Shown here: in pieces, positions 13,833 to 21,425 of the stretch
Layout: every line of letters starts with the position of its first letter
How positions within the stretch are numbered: position 1 is the first letter of the stretch
Source: Anaerolineae bacterium
GTDB lineage: Bacteria; Chloroflexota; Anaerolineae; 4572-78; J111
DNA length: 33,861 nucleotides
Reading direction: 5' to 3'
Assembly: GCA_016931895.1 (NCBI GenBank)
Contig: JAFGDY010000016.1
Coordinates: forward strand, 1-33,861
Notes under the pieces: model-generated
What the model was told of the DNA's origin: nothing
Seen by the model: the letters and a program-made list of their open reading frames with translations, nothing else
Databases searched by the model: none
Position numbers and translations under genes: made by a program

Positions 13833-14648
13833 TTATGGCGCGGCGACAATAGAGATGGCCCAGGGACCATGGGCAGAGAATTTTAGGAGTTGGGCCTGGC
13901 GATTGACGAGCACCTGCCCATCGTAAGGGTCGGCGGTATTGATAGGAACATCGAGCATGCGGCCCTGGCCAAAGACGGTAAGGGCAAAATGGCGAGTGGA
14001 GGCATTGCCGGTAACAACAGCCGTATCCGGGACGCCGCCGGAGAGTAACAAAACATCGTCGCCGTTTCCCTCGATGGAGCCAGGCACGGGCAAGAGAGTG
14101 GCCGCGGTTAAGGGCAGAATTTCTATGGTCCAATCCCCTTCGGCGTCAATCTCCAGGCGGGTGGTGTGCTCGCCGGTGTAGTCAATAAGGGTTCGACCGT
14201 CGTAAGCATCGGCGGTGTTAACCAACAAATCCAGGGTGTCGCCATTGGCGTTATAGGTAACAACGGCAAAGTGGCGCTGGCCGGCGTTGCCGGTGAGGTG
14301 GACAATGGCCGGGCCGGGCCACTTGTTGAGTTCCTGGATAAGATCGCCGGCGCCGTTAAAAATAATAGGTTGAGGGGCCGGGGTAGCAGTAGGAGGCGGC
14401 CCGGCGATGGGCGGCCCGGTAGGGGGCGGAGACGAAAGAGGCAGGGGGGTAGGAGTGGAAACGGGAATAACCGGGCGATCAATAACGGGCGCGCGAGACG
14501 ATTGGCTAGGGGTGGATGGGGGAGTAGTGGTTTGGATGACCAGGGCCAAGAGGGGACACCAAAGGCAGGCCGAGAGGATAAAGCCCAAACACCCCCCGGC
14601 GGCAAAAGACCAGGAATTATATTTTTGCTGATAATAATTTTGGGACAT
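13833..14648 (-). CDS. Membrane-anchored two-domain protein, probable prophage moron
   Basis: A 271-residue protein. One hydrophobic segment at about 16-40 (GGCLGFILSACLWCPLLALV) is followed by a Pro/Ser/Thr stalk to about 95, then two homologous beta-rich domains. The repeats share TGNA-x2-RHFA, then LDLLV/LDVPI, then NTADxYDGxxL, and end with a DWTIEI/PWAISI strand; each is about 65-70 residues, similar to PPC-type (bacterial pre-peptidase C-terminal) domains. The likely site is the outer cell surface. Transcribed against the flanking phage genes from its own promoter (14707-14679), it is placed like a lysogeny-expressed moron that alters the host envelope. Function unknown. Confidence 0.8.
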   Translation of the reverse strand: MSQNYYQQKYNSWSFAAGGCLGFILSACLWCPLLALVIQTTTPPSTPSQSSRAPVIDRPVIPVSTPTPLPLSSPPPTGPPIAGPPPTATPAPQPIIFNGAGDLIQELNKWPGPAIVHLTGNAGQRHFAVVTYNANGDTLDLLVNTADAYDGRTLIDYTGEHTTRLEIDAEGDWTIEILPLTAATLLPVPGSIEGNGDDVLLLSGGVPDTAVVTGNASTRHFALTVFGQGRMLDVPINTADPYDGQVLVNRQAQLLKFSAHGPWAISIVAAP

Positions 14649-14678
14649 GCGCGGCTCCTTAGCGGGGTTTTATTTTCG

Positions 14679-14707
14679 ATTCTACCGGGTTTTGGGAAAG
14701 GTGTCAA
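14679..14707 (-). promoter_or_regulatory. Promoter of the moron gene
   Basis: On the minus strand TTGACA (14707-14702), a 17-base spacer, and TAGAAT (14684-14679). AAGGAG and the ATG at 14648 follow at proper distance. It stands back-to-back with the plus promoter at 14711-14739. Confidence 0.8.
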
Positions 14708-14710
14708 CAA

Positions 14711-14739
14711 TTGAATAAGTTGCTTATATTATGTATAAT
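14711..14739 (+). promoter_or_regulatory. Promoter of the long phage operon
   Basis: TTGAAT (14711-14716), 17-base spacer, TATAAT (14734-14739). The -35 boxes of this and the divergent moron promoter are separated by only three bases, so a single bound protein could affect both. It is the only strong promoter I see before the continuous plus-strand gene run to 33623. Confidence 0.7.
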
Positions 14740-14828
14740 AAAAAGCGAAGGAAAGACAGCCGGCGAGGGTGATATTTTTGACAATTTGGATAGGGGATGT
14801 TTCATGCTAAAATAAGAGGGAGATATTT

Positions 14829-15038
14829 ATGAATAGCACCCAATTCCATCCGGCCCGGGGACTGTTACGGCTTACGTGGCCGCAGATAGAGTTGATTGAC
14901 CAGCTAATTGACCAACTTTGCCAGAGCACCGGCGAAGAAGGCTCAGGAACGCTGGTGCTAGAGGTCAAACGGGGCAAGTTGCGATTTGCCGAATATCCGC
15001 TGCGACTGCGGACCGAATTGCAACCCAACCGGGAATAA
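14829..15038 (+). CDS. Small hypothetical phage protein
   Basis: A 69-residue protein starting behind GAGGGAGA. It contains a helix rich in Ile/Leu/Asp/Gln (PQIELIDQLIDQLCQSTGEE), then a strand-turn-strand (GTLVLEVKRGKLRFAEYPL). No family is recognised. It is first gene of the long operon, followed 26 bases later by a LuxR-type HTH gene, so a regulatory accessory role is possible but unproven. Confidence 0.65.
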   Translation: MNSTQFHPARGLLRLTWPQIELIDQLIDQLCQSTGEEGSGTLVLEVKRGKLRFAEYPLRLRTELQPNRE

Positions 15039-15064
15039 ACGACCTTTTTTAAAACGAGACTTAT

Positions 15065-15364
15065 ATGCCCGACAGCGCGATCACGCCGGGGCGAGGCCAG
15101 AAGAGGCCGCGCCCCTTTTTTTTGTCTAAACGGCAAGCAGAAGCGTTGAAGCTGGCGGCCGGGGGGCGCACAGCGAAACAGATAGGCATGGAGATGGGAA
15201 TTTGCCCGCGCACGGCCAGCGCGCATTTACAGGCGGCCCGGCGGCAATTGCGGGCCGCAAATACGACCCACGCGGTGGCGATGGCCATAACCATGGGGTT
15301 TATTTACGTTGATTCTGATTTTTGGGGTGTAGAGCCGGCACGAACTGCGCCAGCGCAGGGATAG
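15065..15364 (+). CDS. LuxR/GerE-type HTH protein 1
   Basis: A 99-residue protein built around a LuxR-type DNA-binding domain: LSKRQAEALKLAAGGRTAKQ, then IGMEMGICPRTASAHLQAAR, RQL, where the second segment is the recognition helix region. There is no receiver or autoinducer domain, so it is a stand-alone regulator of the GerE type. It lies directly before a tyrosine recombinase gene and upstream of a second LuxR-type gene. The likely role is control of the late operon or of excision. The ribosome site before ATG 15065 is weak. Confidence 0.78.
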   Translation: MPDSAITPGRGQKRPRPFFLSKRQAEALKLAAGGRTAKQIGMEMGICPRTASAHLQAARRQLRAANTTHAVAMAITMGFIYVDSDFWGVEPARTAPAQG

Positions 15365-15383
15365 GCCGGCTCTTATTTTTATG

Positions 15384-15407
15384 TTCCGAAAATTACTATT
15401 TTCGGAA
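15384..15407. repeat. 10-bp inverted repeat in front of the recombinase gene
   Basis: TTCCGAAAAT, four bases TACT, ATTTTCGGAA: a perfect dyad eight bases upstream of the recombinase start codon. Read as 9-bp arms around 6 bp it has the geometry of a core site for a tyrosine recombinase (Xer type). It could instead be an operator or an mRNA hairpin controlling translation of the recombinase. Confidence 0.7.
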
Positions 15408-15414
15408 GTTGGCA

Positions 15415-15954
15415 ATGGCACACCGATTACCGACCTGGTTGACCGCATCTGAACGCAAACGGTTGCAAACCGCAGATTTAAATACCCGCGACCGGGCGAT
15501 AGTTGTAACCTTGTTGTATGCAGGGCTGCGCTCCAACGAATTAAAGATGTTGGACCTACATGATCTGGATTTTGACGACCGGACAATACTGGTCAGGCAT
15601 GGCAAACGCAACAAACAGCGGCTGATCCCGATGCACGCCGAAATTGCCGCGACGCTGGCCTTGTACGTGCAAGAGCGAGATGCTGGGGCGGTTTTTCTGA
15701 ATCGTTTTGGGCGCAGGCTCAGCAATCGCGCAATCAGGTTATTGGTAAAAAGCGCCGGGTTGGGGGCAGAGATAAATAAAGACTTGCACCCACATGCTTT
15801 ACGCCACTCATTTGCGGTTAGCTTATTGGAAACGGAACCGCCGACCGACCTGGAAACTATCAGGGAACTGCTGGGGCATGCGGACATTAAAACGACTTCG
15901 GTTTATTTGCATTGTTCATCGGCCCGCCGGAGAGAGGCGGTGGATAGGTTATAA
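15415..15954 (+). CDS. Tyrosine recombinase, catalytic domain only
   Basis: A 179-residue protein from ATG 15415 with the full active site of XerC/D-like recombinases: Arg39 in AGLRSNE, a Lys in HGKRNKQRL, His127 and Arg130 in HPHALRHSF, His155 in LLGHADI, and Tyr164 in TSVYLHC. The N-terminal SAM-like core-binding domain (about 90-100 residues) is missing; the frame extends upstream to 15322 but that sequence overlaps the previous gene and does not look like such a domain. It may serve integration/excision or resolution of phage DNA. Being inside the late-direction operon rather than beside the tRNA is unusual for a phage integrase. Confidence 0.85.
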   Translation: MAHRLPTWLTASERKRLQTADLNTRDRAIVVTLLYAGLRSNELKMLDLHDLDFDDRTILVRHGKRNKQRLIPMHAEIAATLALYVQERDAGAVFLNRFGRRLSNRAIRLLVKSAGLGAEINKDLHPHALRHSFAVSLLETEPPTDLETIRELLGHADIKTTSVYLHCSSARRREAVDRL

Positions 15955-15956
15955 AG

Positions 15957-16367
15957 ATGACGCCGATTATACCTTCAGCCAGGGCGTTTGAGGTAGGCGG
16001 GGCGGCTTGCCTATCATTGCTTTATGGAGAACCGAAATTTAACACGTTTCAGGCGCACGAGCTGGAACAGGCAGCGGAAACGTTGTTTCAGGCAGCCGAG
16101 ATTCTGGACATTCAGAGCCGGACAACCAGGTGGACGCAGAATCCGCCCGCCAAGCCCGGCGCTGAGGGCGTGAAGGAACGTTTAACCAGGCGCGAGCTTG
16201 AGGTTTTGCGACTGGTGGCGTTTGGCGGCACGTGTCGGCAGGTAGGGGAAGAATTAAACATCAGCCACCGGACCGTAGAGGATCACGTGGAGCACATCAA
16301 AAAAAAATTACACCTAGATGATCGCCGTGATTTAACCGAGTGGGCCATAGAAAACAAGTTAGTTTGA
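15957..16367 (+). CDS. LuxR/GerE-type HTH protein 2
   Basis: A 136-residue protein that starts 2 bases after the recombinase stop. The N-terminal 70 residues are of unknown fold and include a helical stretch (FQAHELEQAAETLFQAAEIL). The C-terminal 65 residues are a clear LuxR-type domain: LTRRELEVLRLVAFGGTCRQ, VGEELNISHRTVEDHVEHIK, then KKLHLDDR. With the 15065 gene it flanks the recombinase, so phage excision or late transcription may be under dual LuxR-type control. It has no sensor domain I recognise. Confidence 0.82.
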   Translation: MTPIIPSARAFEVGGAACLSLLYGEPKFNTFQAHELEQAAETLFQAAEILDIQSRTTRWTQNPPAKPGAEGVKERLTRRELEVLRLVAFGGTCRQVGEELNISHRTVEDHVEHIKKKLHLDDRRDLTEWAIENKLV

Positions 16368-16421
16368 ACGAGCCAAGAGAAAACGAAATTGAAACAAATA
16401 ATTAAAAGGAGACCTAAAAAA

Positions 16422-16946
16422 ATGAAGCAGTTACTCATTCTTGTTGTTGTGTTTGTTTTTTTGTTTAGCGCAATGCCGGCAATGGCCCAAGAGCCTCAGT
16501 TTGAGTCGCCGGTGCCTACTGCAACCGACGAACCGGTAGAGGTTACACCGACCGCTAACCCGACCGAAGAGCCGACCCCTACGTTTGATTGGCCGGAAGA
16601 ACTGCCGGGCACGGCCCAGGAGGGCTTAGAGATTCTGGCCGGTTTTATTACCTTTGTTTCCAGCCTGCTGGCGATGTACGCCACCCGATTTATCCGCAAG
16701 TTGCCTATTGTTAACGACGGCGAGAAGTCAAAGATCACGGGTCTGGCAGCCGACGCAGTAGCAGCGATAACGGCTTTGGCTATTGGCCTGGTTTTAGCTT
16801 ATGGCGCCTACGCAGCCGACTTTTTAGACGGCAACGGTTTTTGGCAAGTGCTGGTTTATGTATTCCCGTTGTTATGGGGGATGCACAAAGCCAAGAAAAT
16901 TAGCGGCATAGCCAAGCTGTTGCCGGCTTTGATCAAGCCTGAATAA
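16422..16946 (+). CDS. Signal-peptide membrane protein, holin-like
   Basis: A 174-residue protein from ATG 16422 (AAAGGAGA upstream). It opens with a cleavable signal peptide (KQLLILVVVFVFLFSAMPAM, cut after AMA), followed by a Thr/Pro/Glu linker of the PTATDEPVEVTPTANPTEE type, then two to three transmembrane helices (ILAGFITFVSSLLAMYATRF, AVAAITALAIGLVLAYGAYA, FWQVLVYVFPLLWGMHKAKK). The size and topology recall phage holins, but holins seldom carry a signal peptide plus stalk. It is placed before the terminase genes rather than beside a lysin. Function open. Confidence 0.68.
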   Translation: MKQLLILVVVFVFLFSAMPAMAQEPQFESPVPTATDEPVEVTPTANPTEEPTPTFDWPEELPGTAQEGLEILAGFITFVSSLLAMYATRFIRKLPIVNDGEKSKITGLAADAVAAITALAIGLVLAYGAYAADFLDGNGFWQVLVYVFPLLWGMHKAKKISGIAKLLPALIKPE

Positions 16947-16964
16947 TATTTTTAGGTTGTCATT

Positions 16965-17219
16965 GTGAGCGAGGAGGTAATTTTTCTGATCCTGCTCCTA
17001 TCGTTGGGAGTATGCGTTAGCCTGGATATTTTGGCCTTGTTTATCGCCTTTCGGATATTGCGGGAGGTAGATGACATCTGGCAGGCCAGGGCGCAGCTTC
17101 AGCTCACAATGGCAACCTTGTGCGAATCTCTGGAAGGTTTAAAAGAAACAATCTCGGCGCAGACGAGATTGACCGAGCAGGTGGGGCGGTGGGTAGGTGA
17201 CATCAAAGCCAGCCGTTAA
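16965..17219 (+). CDS. Small single-helix membrane protein
   Basis: An 84-residue protein with a GTG start at 16965. One transmembrane helix (VIFLILLLSLGVCVSLDILA, LFIAF) is followed by a cytoplasmic or periplasmic amphipathic coiled coil (REVDDIWQARAQLQLTMATL, LKETISAQTRL). This form resembles antiholins or spanin-like proteins, but no lipobox or signal cleavage site is present. It forms a pair with the 16422 gene and overlaps the terminase small subunit start by 23 bases. Confidence 0.65.
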   Translation: MSEEVIFLILLLSLGVCVSLDILALFIAFRILREVDDIWQARAQLQLTMATLCESLEGLKETISAQTRLTEQVGRWVGDIKASR

Positions 17220-17703
17220 CAAAAAACAGCAAGCGTTCATTGAGTCGTATTTGTGCTTGTGGAACGCGACGCAGGCCGCCGCAGAAGCCGGATATGCGCA
17301 CCCGCGGCAAGCGGGCAGCCGATTGTTGTCAAATGTTGACATTAAAGAGGCGATCCAGGCGCGATTGGAAGAGATGAAGCTAACGGCCGACGAGGTGCTT
17401 GTCCGCCTGGCGGACACGGCGCGGTTTGACGTGCTAAGCTTTGCTACACTGGACGGCGGCCAGGTTGGTATTGACCTAAAAAAGATTCACGAGGCAGGGC
17501 TGGGGCACGTTGTCAAGAAGATCAGTTACGACACGGAAGGGCGATTGGTAGTGGAGTTTTACGATAGCCTGAAGGCGCAGCAGTTGGTGGGGCAGCACCA
17601 TAAGTTATTTACGCAACGGCACCAATTAGACGCGCCGGAGCTGGCGCCGCTACCGGAGGTTTTGAGGGAATTGATCGGCAAGGTGTACGGGGGCGACGAT
17701 TGA
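17197..17703 (+). CDS. Terminase small subunit
   Basis: A 168-residue protein matching the Terminase_2-type small subunit: VNKKQQAFIESYLCLWNATQ, then AAEAGYAHPRQAGSRLLSNV, IKEAIQARL. The N-terminal HTH recognises the phage packaging site; the C-terminal half (DLKKIHEAGLGHVV onward, YDSLKAQQLVGQHHKLF) would form the oligomerisation and motor-contact region. The start is GTG 17197, inside the preceding gene. It is followed closely by the large subunit, the classic packaging pair. Confidence 0.88.
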   Translation: MTSKPAVNKKQQAFIESYLCLWNATQAAAEAGYAHPRQAGSRLLSNVDIKEAIQARLEEMKLTADEVLVRLADTARFDVLSFATLDGGQVGIDLKKIHEAGLGHVVKKISYDTEGRLVVEFYDSLKAQQLVGQHHKLFTQRHQLDAPELAPLPEVLRELIGKVYGGDD

Positions 17704-17716
17704 TAATCTTGAAGTT

Positions 17717-19171
17717 TTGGTCCGTGAAGCGCACACTGCCGGCTGCCCACCTGACCAGTTAGAAAATTTCCTACGGGCCGGCGTTGTTTTACAGCCCAAA
17801 CAACTGCTGGCCAGCGCAGCAGCCAGGGAGTTTGATGCCCCCGGCGCGCCTACAGAGTTAGGCTACGGCGGAGCCAGGGGCGGCGGCAAAAGTTATTGGA
17901 TGCTGGCCCAGATAGGGGTTGACGACTGCCAGCGATACGACGGCCTGAAAGCCCTGGTGCTGCGCAAGATAGGTAAAGCGGTAAGAGAAGCGTTTGAGGA
18001 CATGCGCCCCCGGTTGTTTGCCAGAGTAGCGCATGAATACGTTAGCAATACGTTACGCTTCCCTAACGGGTCCAGAATTGTTCTGGGACATTTCAAAGAT
18101 GAAAAAGACATTGATTCGTATCTGGGATTGGAATATGACGTAATCGGCGTAGAGGAAGCCACCGCGCTGACCTGGCGTAAATTTGAGGCGATCCAGAGCG
18201 TAAACCGGACCAGCAAACCGGGCTGGCGGCCCAGGATTTACACGACTACCAACCCGGGCGGAGTTGGACACGCCTGGTATAAAAACAGGTTTGTTTCACC
18301 GGCCAGGACGAAGAGAAGCGCCGAGACACGATTTATCCAGGCGACGGTTGACGATAACCGGTTTGTGAACCCGGAATATCGGCGCAAACTGGACCAACTG
18401 ACGGGTTGGTTATTGAGAGCCTGGCGCTACGGCGATTGGGATATTGCCGCCGGACAGTTCTTTACCACTTTCAGGCACGATACGCACGTGCGCAGGCCGC
18501 CGTTTACGCGGATACCGGATGGCTGGCGGGTGTGGTGCAGTATGGATTACGGCTACGTTCACCCCACGGTAGTGCATCTGTGGGCCGAGGATGACGACGG
18601 CCATTTGTACACGGTAGACGAGCACGCCGGGCAACGGATGCAGGTGAGCCAGCACGCCGGGGCTATCAAGATAATGCTGGACCGGTGGGGCGCGAGTTTG
18701 GAACGGCTATACACGTTTGTGGCCGGGGCTGACGTGTTTGCCCAGAAAGATGACGGGCCAACAGTGGCCAAGAAGTACAAGGCCCTGGGCATTACGTTGA
18801 GGCCAGCCAATATGGACCGGGTGAACGGCTGGGCGGAAATACTGGCCCGATTAGGGGACGTAGACCAGGGTATACCACCCCGGTGGACGATTTTTGAAAC
18901 GTGCCCGAGATTGATTGAGACGCTCCCGATTTTGGAGCACAACCCGCATAAACCGGAGGACGTGCTAAAGGTGGATATTGACGACGACGGCATTGGCGGG
19001 GATGACGCGGGCGATTGCGCCAGATATGGCGTAATGGCGGCGCACCGAAAGGCGATGCGCAGCGGGAAGGTGGATTGGTACGGCAAAACGCCGCCAACGA
19101 CCGAGCCGGAACGCCCGGCCCGAAGCGACGAGGAAATCAAGCGGCTGTTAGAGGAACATGGCAAAAGTTAA
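17717..19171 (+). CDS. Terminase large subunit (packaging ATPase-nuclease)
   Basis: A 484-residue motor protein. The Walker A-type motif GGARGGGKS is at 51-59, Walker B DVIGVEEAT at about 141-149, and the coupling motif TTTNPGG at 176-182. The C-terminal RNase H-like nuclease starts with SMDYGY (Asp277) and continues with AGADVF (Asp339) and a late acidic cluster (DDDGIGGDDAGD). It cuts and pumps phage DNA into proheads through the portal. TTG 17717 is the first usual start; the frame is open 6 codons further to an ATT that overlaps the small-subunit stop, and the extra residues (IDNLEV) look natural, so a rare ATT start is possible. Confidence 0.92.
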   Translation: MVREAHTAGCPPDQLENFLRAGVVLQPKQLLASAAAREFDAPGAPTELGYGGARGGGKSYWMLAQIGVDDCQRYDGLKALVLRKIGKAVREAFEDMRPRLFARVAHEYVSNTLRFPNGSRIVLGHFKDEKDIDSYLGLEYDVIGVEEATALTWRKFEAIQSVNRTSKPGWRPRIYTTTNPGGVGHAWYKNRFVSPARTKRSAETRFIQATVDDNRFVNPEYRRKLDQLTGWLLRAWRYGDWDIAAGQFFTTFRHDTHVRRPPFTRIPDGWRVWCSMDYGYVHPTVVHLWAEDDDGHLYTVDEHAGQRMQVSQHAGAIKIMLDRWGASLERLYTFVAGADVFAQKDDGPTVAKKYKALGITLRPANMDRVNGWAEILARLGDVDQGIPPRWTIFETCPRLIETLPILEHNPHKPEDVLKVDIDDDGIGGDDAGDCARYGVMAAHRKAMRSGKVDWYGKTPPTTEPERPARSDEEIKRLLEEHGKS

Positions 19172-20468
19172 TAGCATTTTTGAAGTAGACGAATTTAAGC
19201 CATTTAAAGCCCGTTGGGACGAGCGGCTAAAGGAATTGAGCCGGCGCAAGCGGTATTATGACGGCACAATTTATAGAAGCGTGCGCGACCAGGTGGGCTG
19301 GCTATGGCCCAGGCTCTACAAGGGCATTAAGCCGCTGTTTTTACCGTTGGCGCGGGCGGTTGACGTGGACGCAGGGATCATTCCCGGTGAATGGGCGCTG
19401 GCCGAGGACGCGCCCGGCGCGTGGCAAGAGGCCATTGACCAGGTATTTGATTGGTCGGATTGGGATAGAGACGGCGTGTTATACGTGCATTTTGGGGCGC
19501 AATACGGGCTGAGCGGCTTGAAAATATCGGATTTGCGCCAGAGCCGGCGGGTAGTAATAAAGCCTATTTCGCCGACAACGTTTCTGCTGATTGAGACGGG
19601 CGATTACGACGACCGGCCGACGATGGCCATTATTGTGGAAAAACGCAACGACCGGGGCGGAAAAGAGTATGAATACGCCGAGGTGGTGACAGCGGAGCAG
19701 ATACGCACGTTTAAGGACGGACAGCCGTTGGGATTTGACGGGCGCGAGCCGGAATATATTAACGAATTAAAGTTTGTGCCGGTGGTAGAGATTCGGCACA
19801 TAGAGACCGGCGAGCTAATGGGCGAGGCAACCTACCAAAAGGCCATCCCGATGTTGGACGAAGTAAACCAGTTGGCCAGCTACCTGGCGGACGTAATCGG
19901 CAAACACGCCGAACCGCAATGGGTAGTGATGGGGGCCGAGGCCGGAGACCTGGTTAAGAGCGGCGATAATGTATGGTTTGTGCCGGACGGGGCCAAAGTG
20001 GAAGCGTTAGTGCCGGAGGTTGATTTGCCCGGCATTTTGGAGTTTATCCGGGAGATACGCGACCAGGTGCACGGCAGTTTGCCCGAATTGGCTTTTGATG
20101 AACTGCGCAAAAAAGACCAGATTGCCACCGCTACCCTAGAATTGCAGTTGATGGAACTGGTACTAAAGATCAAACGGTGTCGCCCCAATTATGACCATGG
20201 GCTGGCTGACGCATTGCGAATGGCGGGGCTGGCCGGGAAAAGCATGGGAATTGGAGAGGTGGCGGCCCTGGATGACGAAGGGCTGGCCTTTGATAGCAAG
20301 CGGGCCGTGCTGCCCATGGATCCAATCACCGAGATGAGCATTGAAATGCAACGGCTTAACCTGGAGCAAATGCAGGCGCTGGCCGGGGTGGAACCGGGGC
20401 CGGGAGACGAGGGCGGCGACAATACGGACATAACGGCCGAACAGGACGGCGGCGGGCCGAATGGCTGA
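19158..20468 (+). CDS. Portal protein
   Basis: A 436-residue protein directly after terminase, overlapping it by 14 bases. It has the portal pattern of SPP1 gp6-like proteins: an N-terminal part with KRYYDGTIYR, a middle domain with YQKAIPMLDEVNQLASYLAD and PQWVVMG, a stem and wing region with RDQVHGSLPELAFDELRKKD, and a Gln/Glu-rich, disordered C-terminus (PGPGDEGGDNTD). The dodecameric portal forms the DNA channel at one vertex of the head. The family call is by position and pattern rather than a single signature motif. Confidence 0.83.
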   Translation: MAKVNSIFEVDEFKPFKARWDERLKELSRRKRYYDGTIYRSVRDQVGWLWPRLYKGIKPLFLPLARAVDVDAGIIPGEWALAEDAPGAWQEAIDQVFDWSDWDRDGVLYVHFGAQYGLSGLKISDLRQSRRVVIKPISPTTFLLIETGDYDDRPTMAIIVEKRNDRGGKEYEYAEVVTAEQIRTFKDGQPLGFDGREPEYINELKFVPVVEIRHIETGELMGEATYQKAIPMLDEVNQLASYLADVIGKHAEPQWVVMGAEAGDLVKSGDNVWFVPDGAKVEALVPEVDLPGILEFIREIRDQVHGSLPELAFDELRKKDQIATATLELQLMELVLKIKRCRPNYDHGLADALRMAGLAGKSMGIGEVAALDDEGLAFDSKRAVLPMDPITEMSIEMQRLNLEQMQALAGVEPGPGDEGGDNTDITAEQDGGGPNG

Positions 20469-21384
20469 CGGCAAGATCATCCAGGCGCAGCGGCGGGTGA
20501 TCCGGCTGGAGGATGAGACGGCCAAACTGGTGATTGAGGCTTACGAACGCGCCCGCCGGGAGATGACGGGAATTTTGCTGGAGCGGTTCCAGCAGCTTGG
20601 CGACAACCCGAATACAGAGGCTATCCGCGAATTGGCCAGGGACGCGGGCCTACTGCGGGAGATTGAGCAGCAATTAGTTGAGCTGACCGGCCAGCACGCA
20701 AATATTATGCGGGCCGGATTGAGCGAAAGCCAGCAGTTGGGCTTGCAGATTGCCGAGCGGGAATTGGAACGCCTGGCGACGCGGTTAAAGATCAACGTGG
20801 CGCCGTTTACGGGGATTGACCGGCGGTTGCCGATTCTATTAGATGCGATTATGCGCCAGGTGGAGGGGATCAGCGAGCAGTACCGGCGCACGTTGACCAG
20901 CGAATTATTGACCAGCCTGGCCCGCGGCGATAGCTTTAGAACGATGGTGCAACGGCTATTAGCCGCTGAACCAACCCCGGACGGGGTGAGTCTGGCGCGG
21001 CAAGGAAAAAACGCGGCAGAATTGTTGGCCAGAAAAACGGTAATAGAGGCCAATAACGCCTCACGGCAATCTGTGTATGAAGAGGCGCGGCAGAATATAG
21101 ACGGCTTAAAAAAACAACTGGTGGCAGTAATTCAAGAGCGGACCACCGAAACGTGTTTGAAGGCGCACGGGCAGATCAGGGAATTGGAAGAGCCTTATGT
21201 CTTGACCGGCAAGCCGCGATTCGCCAAAAAGATTATGTTCCCGCCGTTTCATTGGCGGTGCCGGAGTAGCAGCGTGGCTTATCACCCGAGTTTTGAGGAA
21301 GGCTCGAAGATGACCACCGCGGCAATGACAGAAGCGGCTAAAGCAGAACTCAAACGGCGAGACGCCGAGAAGAGTAAAAAATAA
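20461..21384 (+). CDS. Minor head protein (Mu gpF / SPP1 gp7-like)
   Basis: A 307-residue protein overlapping the portal gene by 8 bases. The long helical N-terminal part leads to the conserved head-morphogenesis C-terminus: KTVIEANNASRQSVYEEARQ, ETCLKAHGQI, then PPFHWRCRSSSVAYHP with the His/Cys/Arg pattern seen in Mu gpF and SPP1 gp7. In those phages the protein sits inside the head at the portal and helps DNA entry. It ends with a Lys/Glu-rich tail. The paired Cys residues may bind metal. Confidence 0.82.
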   Translation: MADGKIIQAQRRVIRLEDETAKLVIEAYERARREMTGILLERFQQLGDNPNTEAIRELARDAGLLREIEQQLVELTGQHANIMRAGLSESQQLGLQIAERELERLATRLKINVAPFTGIDRRLPILLDAIMRQVEGISEQYRRTLTSELLTSLARGDSFRTMVQRLLAAEPTPDGVSLARQGKNAAELLARKTVIEANNASRQSVYEEARQNIDGLKKQLVAVIQERTTETCLKAHGQIRELEEPYVLTGKPRFAKKIMFPPFHWRCRSSSVAYHPSFEEGSKMTTAAMTEAAKAELKRRDAEKSKK

Positions 21385-21393
21385 CAAGCGGGG

Positions 21394-21420
21394 CGTTGCC
21401 CGTAAAAAACGAAGAGGAGC
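21394..21420 (+). repeat. 27-base leader repeat, copy 1 (before scaffold)
   Basis: A 27-base block beginning CGTTGCCCGTAAAAAACG and ending at the ribosome site GAGGAGC is repeated at 22015-22041 with one mismatch (A to T). Upstream GGGC plus GCCC make a 4-bp hairpin with a short loop. It places the same leader ahead of the two most expressed assembly genes. Confidence 0.75.
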
Positions 21421-21425
21421 AAATT

